Below, piece by piece: positions 32,384-42,578 of a stretch of DNA of 64,000 nt (its first letter is position 1; each line of letters begins with the position of its first letter). This stretch comes from Promineifilum sp019695075 (GTDB lineage: Bacteria; Chloroflexota; Anaerolineae; Promineifilales; Promineifilaceae). The translations under genes and the position numbers were made by a program. The notes under the pieces are model-generated. The model searched no databases, was not told the DNA's origin, and was given only the letters and a program-made list of their open reading frames with translations. The stretch lies in contig JAHCIO010000011.1 of NCBI GenBank assembly GCA_026129185.1, forward strand, positions 1-64,000. Reading direction: 5' to 3'.

Positions 32384-35065
32384 CTACGGGAAGTTCACCG
32401 CGCCGGGCGTGCCCCCATTCTGCGTGCTGGCCGCCCAACTGGAAGCGACGTTGTTGTTGCTGCTCGTCGTCAGCAGCGACAGCGATGGCCCACCGCCGTC
32501 CGGCGTCGTCGGCCAGGGCGGCACGGCCGCGCCGTCGTCGTCATAGGCCACCTGGTCGATGACGTTGCCGGAAGCGTCCTTGATCGTCAGCGTCTCGCCG
32601 CCGTTGCTCAGGTCGCCGCTCGTCCACTGGAAGACCTGCACGCCCGGCAGAGCGGCATAGGTCGCCGCCGTCTTGGCCACGACGATGGTCTCCCCGGCGG
32701 CAATCGACTGCCCCGCGCCGAAGGTGTGGCTGATGCCGTCGGCCAACTGGAAGCCCTCCAGATCGACCGCCTCGGCCCCGGCGTTGACGATCTCGATGAA
32801 CTCGTAGACGTCGTCCGCGCCCTGGGCGTCGGCCGGGTTGTAGTGGATCTCGTTGATGACCAGTTGTGGCGGCGGCACCGGCTCAAAGACGGCCGTGCGC
32901 GTCGTCGCCGCGCTCAGCGTCAGGCTGATCGCCGGGTTCGTTTCGCCCGTCTCCTGCCACCGGACGAAGCGATAGCCGAAGGCGGGCACGGCCGCCAGCG
33001 TCAGCGGGATGGTGCGGAAGTACGGCCCGGTGAATGGGTAGGCCAGCGGCTCGACCCCGGCCACGGCCACCGTTCCGCCGCCGCTGATGGCCACGGTCAG
33101 GTCAGCCGTGCCCGGCGAGCCGAGGTAGGTATTGAGGTGATTGCGCATGTTGCCCGGCCGCTGGTTGGCGAAGTTACGCATGTTGGTCACTTCCGTCTCC
33201 CAGGCGGTCATCGAGGCCGGCTTTTTCCAGCGAGCGATGTGGGCGGGCATCTCCGGGGCGATCTCGTTGTGCATGCCGTTGATGATGCCGACGACGCGCG
33301 TCGGGGCATAGGTGATGTTCAGGTGGCTGGCTGCCCGCTGGACAAAGGCGTTGCGGAAATCGATGTTGGTCAGCATCCGCTTGAGCGGCTGGATGGCGGT
33401 GGCGTTCTGCTTCAGGGCCGACTTCAGGCTGTCCTGCTTGATCTGCGACTTCTGGAAGGTGTTGTCCAGGTCGGCAAAGACCCATCGCCAGACGCTGCCG
33501 GGGTCATAGGCCCGCCAGTAGCGGAACTCGCCGCCGCGCAGGTTGCCGCTGTAGGTGTGGGCGATGAAGAAGTCCATGAACTCGTCCACGTCCATCTGCG
33601 ACAGCACGTCGGCGTAGTTGGCCGGCACGGTCAGGTCGCGGTTCAGATCGGCCATGAAGGCATTCCAGGCGGCGGGGTTGCCGGCGTCCTGCTCGACTTT
33701 ATTGACCTCGGCGCGCATCATGTCGAATTCGTCGTCGGCGTCCAGGCCATAGTTCTGCTCGATGAGCGCCTCGTCGGCCTTGTCGCGCAGGTTGTGAATG
33801 CCCCAGTAGACCCCGTTGATGAACACCGCCGTCGGCCGGTACTGCTGCTGGTCGAGATCCATGGTCTGCTCATTCAGGGCGTGAACCATCGGCTCGCGGA
33901 ACATGCTCAGGTAGGCGTTGTGGTTGCCGCCGCCGCGCAGCACCAACCGCTCATATTCGTCCAACGGGTTGCCGGGGAAAACGGCGTAGTCGATATCGTT
34001 GTCGCCATAGCGCCGGCGGGCCTTGATCTCCAGCGACTTCTGGGGCATGGCCCGCGTGCAATCGCCCTGAATCTCGAAGCCGACGTCCTGCTGGAAGGCG
34101 AACGCGCCGCCCGGCTCCCACAGTTCCAGGCTGACCGGCCGCTCCCAGGGCTGGTTGTAGTTCGCCTTTGGCCCACAGCGCCCCTTGGCCCCGTTCTTGC
34201 CGACGACGTAGATGCCGATCTGCGGGTCGAACAGGTGCGCCGGGTCAGTCACCAGCGAGACGACAGCCAGATCGCTGTCCACACCGATGAGGTACGACGC
34301 CGTGGCCGGGCGGCTGCTGAGCGTGCCGGCGGCGAAGGCGCGCGCGCGGATGACCGTCGGTGCGTTGACGGTGATGGGGCCGGTGTAGAGGGGCGAGGCG
34401 GCCGTCGGCCGGCGGCCGTCGGTGGTGTAGCGGATGTCCGCGCCCGGCGCGGCGGTGATAGTCACACTCTGCCCGGCGGCGTAGACGCCGCCCGGCGGGC
34501 TGAAGACCGGCCGCGCCAACCGGTCGGCGGCGGCCAGGCCGCCGCTGTTGGCCGCGCCGGGCGTCGGCGCGTCGAAGTAGGCCCATGTGCCCGCGCCGTC
34601 GCTCGTGCGGCCGTAAGCCACATCGACCAGCGTTTCGCCATTCAGCAGCGTGTCATAGGTCAGCGTGTCCACCAGCGTGCCGTCGGGCATGAACAGGGCG
34701 ATGGTGTCGCCGCGCATGTCGAGCGAGAGGTTGGTGTGCGTGCCGGTGGCCATCTCGTCGTACCACAACAGCAGCCGCCCGCCCGCGGCAATGCTCGTGC
34801 CCGCCGGCAGGGCGTAGCCGGCCGGGTTGCCGGCGTCATTGGACAGCCTGTAGCCGGCCAGACTGACCGCCGACGAACCGGCATTGTATAGCTCGACCCA
34901 GGGCGCGTAGTTGGTGAACTGCGGGTCAAGATTGGTCGTGGCGTTGCCGGCCAGAACCTCGTTGATGACGACGGGCGGCGCGTCGGCGCGCAGGCGCGGC
35001 GCGACCATCAGCCCCAGGAGCAAGGCCCCCAGGAGAAGCACGAACGACAGACGATGACGATTCAT
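32384..35065 (-). CDS. CotH-kinase protein with N- and C-terminal lamin-tail domains
   Basis: An 893-residue exported protein; ATG at 35065 after GGAGAA. Signal peptide ~1-27. Lamin-tail domain 1 (~30-150): VVINEVLAGN, YAPWVELYNAG, LAGYRLS. A chitobiase-like beta domain (~180-240) has RYTTDGRRPTAASPLYTGPI. The CotH atypical kinase (~255-600) shows KSLEIKARRRYGDNDI, VLRGGGNHN, FREPMVHALNEQ, VFINGVYWGIHNLRDKADE, and the metal-site DLDNTFQKS. An InlB-like repeat (FRWQETGETNPAISLTL-type) precedes lamin-tail domain 2 (LVINEIHYNPADAQG, YEFIEIVNAG). CotH of spore formers phosphorylates coat proteins; here, in a secreted non-spore context, the substrate is unknown. It is the last of three paralogues transcribed in one direction. 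Confidence 0.9.
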   Translation of the reverse strand: MNRHRLSFVLLLGALLLGLMVAPRLRADAPPVVINEVLAGNATTNLDPQFTNYAPWVELYNAGSSAVSLAGYRLSNDAGNPAGYALPAGTSIAAGGRLLLWYDEMATGTHTNLSLDMRGDTIALFMPDGTLVDTLTYDTLLNGETLVDVAYGRTSDGAGTWAYFDAPTPGAANSGGLAAADRLARPVFSPPGGVYAAGQSVTITAAPGADIRYTTDGRRPTAASPLYTGPITVNAPTVIRARAFAAGTLSSRPATASYLIGVDSDLAVVSLVTDPAHLFDPQIGIYVVGKNGAKGRCGPKANYNQPWERPVSLELWEPGGAFAFQQDVGFEIQGDCTRAMPQKSLEIKARRRYGDNDIDYAVFPGNPLDEYERLVLRGGGNHNAYLSMFREPMVHALNEQTMDLDQQQYRPTAVFINGVYWGIHNLRDKADEALIEQNYGLDADDEFDMMRAEVNKVEQDAGNPAAWNAFMADLNRDLTVPANYADVLSQMDVDEFMDFFIAHTYSGNLRGGEFRYWRAYDPGSVWRWVFADLDNTFQKSQIKQDSLKSALKQNATAIQPLKRMLTNIDFRNAFVQRAASHLNITYAPTRVVGIINGMHNEIAPEMPAHIARWKKPASMTAWETEVTNMRNFANQRPGNMRNHLNTYLGSPGTADLTVAISGGGTVAVAGVEPLAYPFTGPYFRTIPLTLAAVPAFGYRFVRWQETGETNPAISLTLSAATTRTAVFEPVPPPQLVINEIHYNPADAQGADDVYEFIEIVNAGAEAVDLEGFQLADGISHTFGAGQSIAAGETIVVAKTAATYAALPGVQVFQWTSGDLSNGGETLTIKDASGNVIDQVAYDDDGAAVPPWPTTPDGGGPSLSLLTTSSNNNVASSWAASTQNGGTPGAVNFP

Positions 35066-35102
35066 AACCATTTCTCCGGCAGACAGTACAGGTGAATGAG
35101 CG

Positions 35103-37286
35103 TTACGGCGCGGGCGCGAAGACGGCCGTCCGTGCCGTCGCGCCACTGAGCACAAGCGAGATCGACGAAGCCGTCTCGCCCGTCTCGGCCCACTGGACGA
35201 AGACGTAGCCGGGCGCGGGCACGGCCTCCAGTCGCACCGGCAGCGTGCGGAAGTGCGGCCCGCTGTAGTTCGCCGGCACATCGACCCCGGCCACGAGGAC
35301 GCTGCCCTGAGCCGCGTTGTGCTGCACGGTCAGCGTCGTCGTGCCCGGCGAGCCGACAAACGTGTTCAGAAAGCCGGTCAGGTAGCCGGGGCGCAGGTCG
35401 GCGAACGTCCGCAGCCGGCCGACCTCCGACTGCCAGTAGGCCAGCGACTTGGGCTTGCCCCAGCGGGCGATCTGGGCCGGCATCTGCGGGGCAATGGCCG
35501 CGGCCATGCCGTCGATGATACCCTTGACCCGCGGTGGGGCGTAGGTGGTATTCAGGTGGGCCATGAAGCGCTGGCCGAACTCGGCCTTGAACTCCGGGTT
35601 GAGCATCAGCCGGCGCAGCACCAGGGCGTTATAGGCCGCCTTGCCCTTCGTGGCCGCGGCGAGCTTGAAGGTGTTGTTGTTGTAGCCCTTGGTGGTTCGG
35701 CCAAAGGCGGCGTCGAGGTCATAGACCATCCAGCGCCAGCGCCCGCCGTCGTGGGCGCTCCAGAAGCGGATGTTGTTGTGCGGCCAGTCGGTGTTGTTGG
35801 CGTAGATCTCCAGGATTTGGTAGTTGATGTACTCGTCGATGTCGATGCGGCTTTGCAGATTGGCGTAGACCGAGGGCGTGGCCGGGTTGTTGTCGCGCAG
35901 ATAGGCGTAGAGGCTGTCCCAGGCCGCCCGCGAGCCGACCATCAAGTTGGCGCTCTTCTCCAGCAGGTCGAACTCGTCCAGGCCCAGGCCGTAGTTGCTG
36001 GTGACGAAGTATTCGTCCATGCGTTCGCGCACGCCATAGACGCCCCAGAAGGCCCCGTTGATGAAGACGACGCCGGGGCGGTAGGCCTGCCGGTCGATAT
36101 CCATCCGGCCGGCGGCGAGCTGCTGACCGAGGGCGTCGCGCAGCAGCGTGTTGGCCAGGTCCTGGCCGCCGGGGCGCAGGATGATCCGGCCGTAGGCGTC
36201 GAACGGTTTGTCGGGGAACAGGGCGACGCTGAAGTCATCGTCGCCGTAGCTGGCCCGCGCGAAGAGCTGCATCTGCTTCTGCGGGTCCTTGCGCGTGCAG
36301 CTGCCGGCAATAGCCACGCCGCCGTCCTGCTGCAACAGCAGCGCCCCACCGGCGTCGTAGATTTCCACGCTGACTGGCCGCTCCCAGGGCTGATTCCAGT
36401 TGGCCACCTTCTTGCCGCAACTGGGGTTGGCGACGCCCGCCTTGCCATCGACGTAGATGCCGATGTAGTCGTCGAAGAAGTAGGCCGGATTGGTGGCCAG
36501 CGAGACGACGGCCACATCGGCCGGCACGCCGACAAGGTAGGTGGCCGTGGCCGCCTCGCTGGGCAGGCCGTCGGCTGGGAAGGCACGCGCGCGGATGACC
36601 TTCGGCGCGTTGACGGCGATGGGGCCGCTGTAGACGGGCGACGCCGCCGTGGGGCGACTGCCGTCGGTCGTGTAGCGGATCGTCGCGCCGGGCGCGGCGG
36701 CCAGCGTGACCGCCTGCGCCCCGGCGTAGAAGCCGCCGGGCGGATTGAGCGTCGGCGCGGCGGCCGGCGTCGGGTCGGCCCAGCCGCCGTTGTTGGCCGC
36801 GCCGGGCGTGGGCGGGTCGAAGACGCGCCACTCGCCGCCGGGGGCGCGGCCATAGGACACGTCTGGCCGCTGCGGCCCAAAAGCGACGCTATCGACCAGC
36901 GTGCCATCGGGCATGAACAGCCCCAGCTCGCCGCTTATATCCAGCACAAAGGGCGCGTGCCGGCCGGCGGCCATGCCGTCGAGCCACAGCACGACCGTGC
37001 CGCCGGCGGGAATGCTGACGCCCGACGGCAGCGTCCAGCGGTTGGGCGCGGCCAGGTCGTTGGTCAGCCGGTAGCCGGCCAGATTGACCGCCGCCGCGCC
37101 GTTGTTCTGCAACTCCACCCAGGGCACAAAGTTCTTGTAGTCCGGGTCGAGATTGGTGGAGGCATTGCCGGCCAGCACCTCGGCAATGACCACCGGCGGC
37201 GCGTCGGCGCGCAGGCGAGCCGCCAGTAGCAGCCCGGCCAGTAGCGCCGCCAATACCGTCGCGAACACGATTCGCTGTCGTCTCAT
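35103..37286 (-). CDS. CotH-kinase protein with single lamin-tail domain
   Basis: A 727-residue exported paralogue. ATG at 37286 with GGAGG five bases upstream. Signal peptide ~1-29, lamin-tail domain (VVIAEVLAGNASTNLDPDYKN, PWVELQNNG), chitobiase-like domain (TIRYTTDGSRPTAASPVYSGPI), CotH kinase (QMQLFARASYGDDDF, ILRPGGQDLANTLLRDALGQ, VFINGAFWGVYGVRERMDEYF, MVYDLDAAFGRT), and a terminal InlB-like repeat (VFVQWAETGETASSISLVL) ending FAPAP. It lacks the C-terminal lamin-tail modules of both neighbours, so it is the minimal version. 37 bp separate it from the downstream CotH gene and 48 bp from the upstream one, so an operon is likely. Confidence 0.9.
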   Translation of the reverse strand: MRRQRIVFATVLAALLAGLLLAARLRADAPPVVIAEVLAGNASTNLDPDYKNFVPWVELQNNGAAAVNLAGYRLTNDLAAPNRWTLPSGVSIPAGGTVVLWLDGMAAGRHAPFVLDISGELGLFMPDGTLVDSVAFGPQRPDVSYGRAPGGEWRVFDPPTPGAANNGGWADPTPAAAPTLNPPGGFYAGAQAVTLAAAPGATIRYTTDGSRPTAASPVYSGPIAVNAPKVIRARAFPADGLPSEAATATYLVGVPADVAVVSLATNPAYFFDDYIGIYVDGKAGVANPSCGKKVANWNQPWERPVSVEIYDAGGALLLQQDGGVAIAGSCTRKDPQKQMQLFARASYGDDDFSVALFPDKPFDAYGRIILRPGGQDLANTLLRDALGQQLAAGRMDIDRQAYRPGVVFINGAFWGVYGVRERMDEYFVTSNYGLGLDEFDLLEKSANLMVGSRAAWDSLYAYLRDNNPATPSVYANLQSRIDIDEYINYQILEIYANNTDWPHNNIRFWSAHDGGRWRWMVYDLDAAFGRTTKGYNNNTFKLAAATKGKAAYNALVLRRLMLNPEFKAEFGQRFMAHLNTTYAPPRVKGIIDGMAAAIAPQMPAQIARWGKPKSLAYWQSEVGRLRTFADLRPGYLTGFLNTFVGSPGTTTLTVQHNAAQGSVLVAGVDVPANYSGPHFRTLPVRLEAVPAPGYVFVQWAETGETASSISLVLSGATARTAVFAPAP

Positions 37287-37334
37287 CGCTGCCTCCACGG
37301 GGCCGGGCGGCCGCCACGCTGGGCGGCCGGCCGG

Positions 37335-40190
37335 CTACAGTCCATTCGCCGCTCCGGGTGTGCCGCCCAGTTCGTTGCTGGCGGCCCAGTTTGTGGCCAC
37401 GCTGTTGTCGTCGGCCGGGTGGCGCAGGGCCAGACTTCGCCCGCCGCCATCGGGCGCGGCCGGCCAGTCGCCCGTGTCGCCGTAGGCGACCGTGTCGACC
37501 GTCCGGCCGAGGTTGTCGGTCAGCGTCAGCGTCTCGCCGTCGTCGGCCAGTTCGCCGGCCGTCCATTGGAAGGTCTGGTACGTGCTGCTGTAGGTTGCGG
37601 CGTTGGCAGCGATGATGATGTGCTCGCCCGCGGCGATGCTCGCCCCGGCGGCGAAGGTGTAGTCCACGCCCGTCAGCGCGTAGCCCTCCAGGGTCACCGT
37701 CTCGCCGCCCGCGTTCACCAGTTCGATGAACTCGTAGTCGGCGTCCGGCCCCTGGGCCGCGTCGTCGGGGTTGTAGTGGATCTCGTTAATGACGATAGCG
37801 GCCACCGGCGGCAGCGGCGGGAAGTTCTCCGCGCCGGGCGTGCCACCCGTCTCGCGGCTGGCGGCCCAGTTGGCGGCCAGGCTGTTGTCAAGGCCCGGCT
37901 CCAAGAGCGCCAGCGACGGGCCACCGCCGTTGGGCGTGCTGGGCCAGGGCGCGGCCACGCCGTAGGTGACTTCGTCCACCAGCGTGCCGAACCGGTCCAG
38001 CACGGCCACGCGCTCGCCGCTACTGCTCAGACCGCCGTCGAAGTTGAAGACCTGATAGCCGCCGCCGTAGGACGCCGGGGTGTCGGCCACGACGATGTAT
38101 TCGCCGGCGGCGATGGTCGCGCCGTTGGGCAGCGTCGCGTCGACGCCGACGAAGTTGTAGCCGCTCAGATCGATCGTCGTCGCACCGGCGTTGTAAAGCT
38201 CCAGGAACTCGTAATCGTTGTCGGAGCCTTGCGCGGCCGAGGGCGTATGGTGCAGTTCGTTGATGACCAGCGGCAGCGGCGGGAAGTTGGCCGCGCCGGG
38301 CGTGCCGCCCACCTCGCGGCTGGCCGCCCAGGAGGCCGGGTTGCTGTTGTTCAGCGCCGGCAGGCCCAGCGACAGCGTCGGCCCGCCGCCGTCGGGCGCG
38401 GCCGGCCAGTCGCCCGTGTCGCCATAGGCCACCTCGTCAACCGTCTGGCCATAGCCGTCGGTCAGCGTCAGCGTCTCGCCGTCGTCGGCCAACTCTCCGG
38501 CCGTCCATTGGAAGGTCTGGTACGTGCCGCTATAGGTTGCCGCGTGGGCGGCAACGACGATGTGCTCGCCCGCGGCGATGCTCGTGCCGGCGGCGAAGGT
38601 GAAACCCACGCCCGTCAGTGTGTAGCCTTCCAGGGCAACCGCCCCGCTGCCGGTGTTCACCAACTCAATGAACTCGTAGCCGGCGTCCGGCCCCTGAGCC
38701 GCGTCAGGGTTGTAGTGAATCTCATTGATGACGATGGCCGGCACAGGCGGCAGCGGCGGGAAGTTCTCCGCGCAGGGCGTGCCGCCCGTCTCGCGGCTCT
38801 TGGCCCAGCTGGCCGGCAGGCTGTTGTCGTAGGTCAAGTCGAGTAGCGCCAGCGACGGGCCGCCGCCCTTTGGCTCGGTCGGCCACGGCGCGGCCGTGCC
38901 GAAGGCGAAGACCAGCACCGGCGCGCCGAAGCGGTTGCGGAAGGTGATTGTCTCGCCGCTGCTGCTCAGCCCGCCCGACGTCCAGTCGTAGACCGCGCAG
39001 CCCGCGCCGGCGTAGGTCGCGCCGTCGTTGGCCAGAACGATTGTCTCGCCCGCGGCGATGCTCGTCCCGGCCGGGAAGGTGTAGGTGATGCCCTCGGTGG
39101 TGTAGCCGCTCAGGTCGAAGGCGCGATTGCCGGCGTTGACAAGCTCCAGGAACTCCCAGACGTTGTCGCCGCCCGGCTGCAACGTCGCGTTGACGCTGTA
39201 GTGTACCTCGCTGACCACCAGCGGCAGCGGCGGCCAGTTGCCGGCCCCCGGCGTGCCGCCGGCGAAGTCGCTGGCGGCCCAGTTGGCGGCCACGCTGTTG
39301 TCCAGCGCCGGGTCGCCCAGCGACAGCGTCGGTCCGCTGCCGTCGGGCGCGGCCGGCCAGTCGCCGCCATCGCCATAGGTCACCGCGTCTACCGTCTGGC
39401 CGTAGCCGTCGGTCAGCGTCAGCGTCTCGCCGTTGTCGGCCAGCTCCCCGGCCGCCCACTGGAAGACCTGGTAGCTGCCGGCGTAAGTGCTGACGTTGGC
39501 GGCGACGACGATGCGCTCGCCCGCGGCGATGCTCGCGCCCGCGCCGAAGGTGAAGTCCACGCCCGTCAGCGCGTAGCCCTCCAGCACGACCGCTCCGGCG
39601 CTCGTATTCACCAGTTCAATGAACTCGTAGTCGGCGTCACTACCCTGGCTATCGGCCGGGTTGTAGTGAATCTCGTTGATGACGATGGCCGGCACCGGCG
39701 GCAGCGGCGGGAAGTTCTCCGCGCCGGGCGTGCCGCCGTTCTCGCGGCTCCTGGCCCAGCTTTCGGGCAGGGCGTTGTCGAGCGTTTCGTCGAGGAGGGC
39801 CAGCGACGGGCCATTGCCGTCCGGCTCGGTCGGCCAGGGCGGGTCGTCGTTGTAGGTGACGGTATCGACGACGCGGCCGTCGGCGTGGCGCAACGTCACC
39901 GCCTCGGTGCTGTTGCTCAGCTTGTGGTCGTTGTCGTCGCCCCAGGCCCAGTCGAAGACGTTGCCGGTAGGCAAAGCGGCGTAGGCCGGGTCGGCGCCGT
40001 TGGCGGCCACGACGATGTACTCACCGGGATCGATCTGCGACCCGTTGGGGAAGGTATAGCTGATGGCGCTGATGGTGTAGCCGCTCAGGTCGGCCGGCGT
40101 TGACCCGGCGTGGTATAGCTCGATGAACTCCTTGTCCGGCTCGTCCGCTTCCGGCAGCGGGCGATAGAGGATCTCGTTGATGACGATGTG
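37335..40190. repeat. Six tandem lamin-tail coding modules of about 470 bp
   Basis: DNA-level similarity is high between modules 3, 5 and 7, for example the block GGCAGCGGCGGGAAGTTCTC followed by CGCGCCGGGCGTGCC recurs at ~37.81, ~38.75 and ~39.70 kb. Two module types roughly alternate: the INEIHYNP type and the shorter SEVHY/NELHH/INEILY type. Such repeats allow copy-number change by recombination. Confidence 0.8.
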
Positions 40191-42413
40191 GGGCACGGGT
40201 GGGGGCGGCGGCTCGGCGTCGAAGATGGCCGTGTAGGTCGCGGGGCCGTTCAGCGTCACGGTGATTTCCGGCGTTGTCTGGCCCGTTTCGGCCCAGCGGA
40301 CGAACAGCTGCCCCGGCGCGGGCACGGCCGTCAGCGTCAGCGGCGTGCTCTTGAAGGCCAGGCCGCTGTAGTTGTCGGGCGCTTCCACGCCGGCGACGCG
40401 GACATCGCCGCCCGCGCCGGCCACGGTGGTCAGCGTCACCGTGCCGGGGTTGCCGAGGTAAGTATTGAGGTGCGTGAACACGTAGGGTGGACGCTTCTGC
40501 ACGAAAGTGCGCAGCTTGGTCAGCTGGGTGTTCCAGAAGGTCACGTTCTTGGGCATCGCCCAGCGGGCCACTTGCGCGGGCATGTCGGCGGCGATTTGCC
40601 CCGACATGCTGTTGACCAGCGTGATCATCCGCGCCGGCGCGAAGGTCGTGTTCAGGTAGACGGCGAAGCGCTGGGTGAAGAGGGCGCGGAAGTCGGCATT
40701 GCGGGTCAGCTGGCGCAGAATGAGGCCATGATAGGCCTTCGCGCCCTTCTTGGACATGGCCAGCTTGAGCGTGTTGTTGCCGGCGCCGTTGGCCACGTCG
40801 TTGCCGAAGGCCGTGTCGAGATCGTGCAGGATCCACCGCCACTTGCTCCCCGGCGCATAGGCGCGCCAGAAGCGGATGTTGCCCTGTGGCCAGTCGGTGT
40901 TGGCGGCGTAGATCTCGGCGATCTGATAGTCGATGTAGTTGACCATGTCCATCTGCGTTTGCAGATAGGCATAGACGGCGGGGTCGGCCGGATCGTGGGT
41001 CTTGATATAGTTGTAGAACTCGTTCCAACGGGCGTTGCTGCCGGCCAATACCACATTACTGGCTTCGCTCAGGGCATCGAAGTCGGTCTCCTCGTCGAGG
41101 CCGTAATGGTTCTCAATAAGGTCTTCGTCCGTCTTCTCGCGCAGGTTGTAGACGCCCCAGAACTCGCCGTTGACGTAGACGACCGTCGGCCGCCACGCCC
41201 CGCGCTCGATGCTCATCTGGCCGCTCAACATCTGGCTACCCAGCGCATCGCGCAGCGTCGTGTTGGCGGCGTCCTGGCCGCCCGTGCGCAACACCAGCCG
41301 CCGGTAAGAAATCAGGCTCCGGTCGGCGAACAGCGGGGCGCTGAAATCGTTGTCGCCATACTCCTTGCGGGCCTTTAATTCAAACGACTTGAACTTCAGG
41401 TTGCGCGAACAGTTGCCGAACATCTCCAGGCCGGCATCCTGGGCGAACAGGCGTGCGCCGTTGGTGTCGTACATCTCCACGCTGGCCGGCCGCTCCCACG
41501 GCTGGTTCCAGTTGGCCTTCTTGCCACAGACGCTCAAGCCGTTGGTGCCCTGCACGAAGATGCCGATGATGTTGTCGAACATGTGCGCCGGGTCGGTGGC
41601 CAGCGAGATGGCCGGCAAGTTGGCGGGCACGTTGATCAGGTAGGTGTGGGTGATGGTCGCGCTGCTAATGCGGCCGGCGGCGAAGGTGCGGGCGCGGAGG
41701 ACTTTGGTCGTGGCGATGGCAATGGGGCTGCTGTAAACCGGCGAGTTGGGCGTTGGTTTCGAGCCGTCAAGCGTGTAGCGAATGACACCGGCCGGCTCAG
41801 TCGTGCTCAATTCGACCGCGCGCGCGCCGTTGTAGCGCCCGCCGGGCACGGAGAACGCCGGCGCGGCGGCGACCGTGCCGGCGACGACGGCAAACGATGG
41901 CGATGCGTTGGCCGCGCCGGGTGTGGGCGGGTCAAAGAAGGCCCAGCCGCCGTCGGCGTCGCGGCCATAGGACACGTCCGGCCGTTGCGCGCCCAGGGTG
42001 ACGTTATCGATGACCGCGCCGGCGGCCGTGCGCAACTCGATCCAGCCACCGTCCATGTCCAGCTCGTAGGGCACGTGCAGCCCGCCAACGGTTAGCTCGT
42101 CGTACCAGACCAGGACGCGGCCATCGGCGGGAATGGATATATTCGGCAGCGTGTAGCTCTGGGGCGTCGCATGCCCCTCACGCAATGAGACGAGGCGCAG
42201 GCCCGACAGATTAACGGCCGCGACGCCGGTGTTGTGCAGCTCGATCCAGGAGGAGTAATTGAAGTAGGCCGGGTCGAGGTTGGTGGAGGCATTGCCCACC
42301 AGTACTTCACTGATGACGATGGGCGGCCCGTCAGCCCGCCCGCGATAGACGATGATGCTGAGGGCAACAGCAATGACTACCAGTACACATGTGGCCCGCT
42401 GTCGATGGCGCAT
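37335..42413 (-). CDS. Large CotH-kinase protein with seven lamin-tail domains
   Basis: A 1692-residue exported protein. The ATG at 42413 is chosen for the signal peptide (CVLVVIAVALSIIVYRGRA). N-terminal lamin-tail domain (VVGNASTNLDPAY-type), chitobiase-like domain, CotH kinase ~270-610 (KSFELKARKEYGDNDF, VLRTGGQDAANTTLRDALGS, VYVNGEFWGVYNLREKTDEDL, ILHDLDTAFGND), InlB-like repeat, then six more lamin-tail modules from ~741 to the end. Their starts read IVINEILYRPL, IVINEIHYNPADSQG, LVVSEVHYSVN, IVINEIHYNPDAAQG, LVINELHHTPSAAQG and IVINEIHYNPDDAAQG. Each module ends in (E/T)xGGTPGAxNxP. Probably a surface protein with multivalent binding. First gene of the CotH set. Confidence 0.9.
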   Translation of the reverse strand: MRHRQRATCVLVVIAVALSIIVYRGRADGPPIVISEVLVGNASTNLDPAYFNYSSWIELHNTGVAAVNLSGLRLVSLREGHATPQSYTLPNISIPADGRVLVWYDELTVGGLHVPYELDMDGGWIELRTAAGAVIDNVTLGAQRPDVSYGRDADGGWAFFDPPTPGAANASPSFAVVAGTVAAAPAFSVPGGRYNGARAVELSTTEPAGVIRYTLDGSKPTPNSPVYSSPIAIATTKVLRARTFAAGRISSATITHTYLINVPANLPAISLATDPAHMFDNIIGIFVQGTNGLSVCGKKANWNQPWERPASVEMYDTNGARLFAQDAGLEMFGNCSRNLKFKSFELKARKEYGDNDFSAPLFADRSLISYRRLVLRTGGQDAANTTLRDALGSQMLSGQMSIERGAWRPTVVYVNGEFWGVYNLREKTDEDLIENHYGLDEETDFDALSEASNVVLAGSNARWNEFYNYIKTHDPADPAVYAYLQTQMDMVNYIDYQIAEIYAANTDWPQGNIRFWRAYAPGSKWRWILHDLDTAFGNDVANGAGNNTLKLAMSKKGAKAYHGLILRQLTRNADFRALFTQRFAVYLNTTFAPARMITLVNSMSGQIAADMPAQVARWAMPKNVTFWNTQLTKLRTFVQKRPPYVFTHLNTYLGNPGTVTLTTVAGAGGDVRVAGVEAPDNYSGLAFKSTPLTLTAVPAPGQLFVRWAETGQTTPEITVTLNGPATYTAIFDAEPPPPPVPHIVINEILYRPLPEADEPDKEFIELYHAGSTPADLSGYTISAISYTFPNGSQIDPGEYIVVAANGADPAYAALPTGNVFDWAWGDDNDHKLSNSTEAVTLRHADGRVVDTVTYNDDPPWPTEPDGNGPSLALLDETLDNALPESWARSRENGGTPGAENFPPLPPVPAIVINEIHYNPADSQGSDADYEFIELVNTSAGAVVLEGYALTGVDFTFGAGASIAAGERIVVAANVSTYAGSYQVFQWAAGELADNGETLTLTDGYGQTVDAVTYGDGGDWPAAPDGSGPTLSLGDPALDNSVAANWAASDFAGGTPGAGNWPPLPLVVSEVHYSVNATLQPGGDNVWEFLELVNAGNRAFDLSGYTTEGITYTFPAGTSIAAGETIVLANDGATYAGAGCAVYDWTSGGLSSSGETITFRNRFGAPVLVFAFGTAAPWPTEPKGGGPSLALLDLTYDNSLPASWAKSRETGGTPCAENFPPLPPVPAIVINEIHYNPDAAQGPDAGYEFIELVNTGSGAVALEGYTLTGVGFTFAAGTSIAAGEHIVVAAHAATYSGTYQTFQWTAGELADDGETLTLTDGYGQTVDEVAYGDTGDWPAAPDGGGPTLSLGLPALNNSNPASWAASREVGGTPGAANFPPLPLVINELHHTPSAAQGSDNDYEFLELYNAGATTIDLSGYNFVGVDATLPNGATIAAGEYIVVADTPASYGGGYQVFNFDGGLSSSGERVAVLDRFGTLVDEVTYGVAAPWPSTPNGGGPSLALLEPGLDNSLAANWAASRETGGTPGAENFPPLPPVAAIVINEIHYNPDDAAQGPDADYEFIELVNAGGETVTLEGYALTGVDYTFAAGASIAAGEHIIIAANAATYSSTYQTFQWTAGELADDGETLTLTDNLGRTVDTVAYGDTGDWPAAPDGGGRSLALRHPADDNSVATNWAASNELGGTPGAANGL

Positions 42414-42578
42414 GGATTGTTCCCTTACCGCTACAGGTGCGCACAGATAGCACCACCAGCGACGATACAAAGTAGACCGGCAACACTCGTTTGACAGTCC
42501 AAGTGTAGGCAGCCAGGCTTTCAATCCGTCTTACGCTCTATGTCAATTGGGGATTTTGCCCCACAGGGCCGGAAGGCT

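Noticed and set aside
32258..34891. An 877-codon plus-strand frame opposite a CotH gene
   Set aside because: Antisense shadow; the CotH frame has a signal peptide, known domains and a ribosome site.
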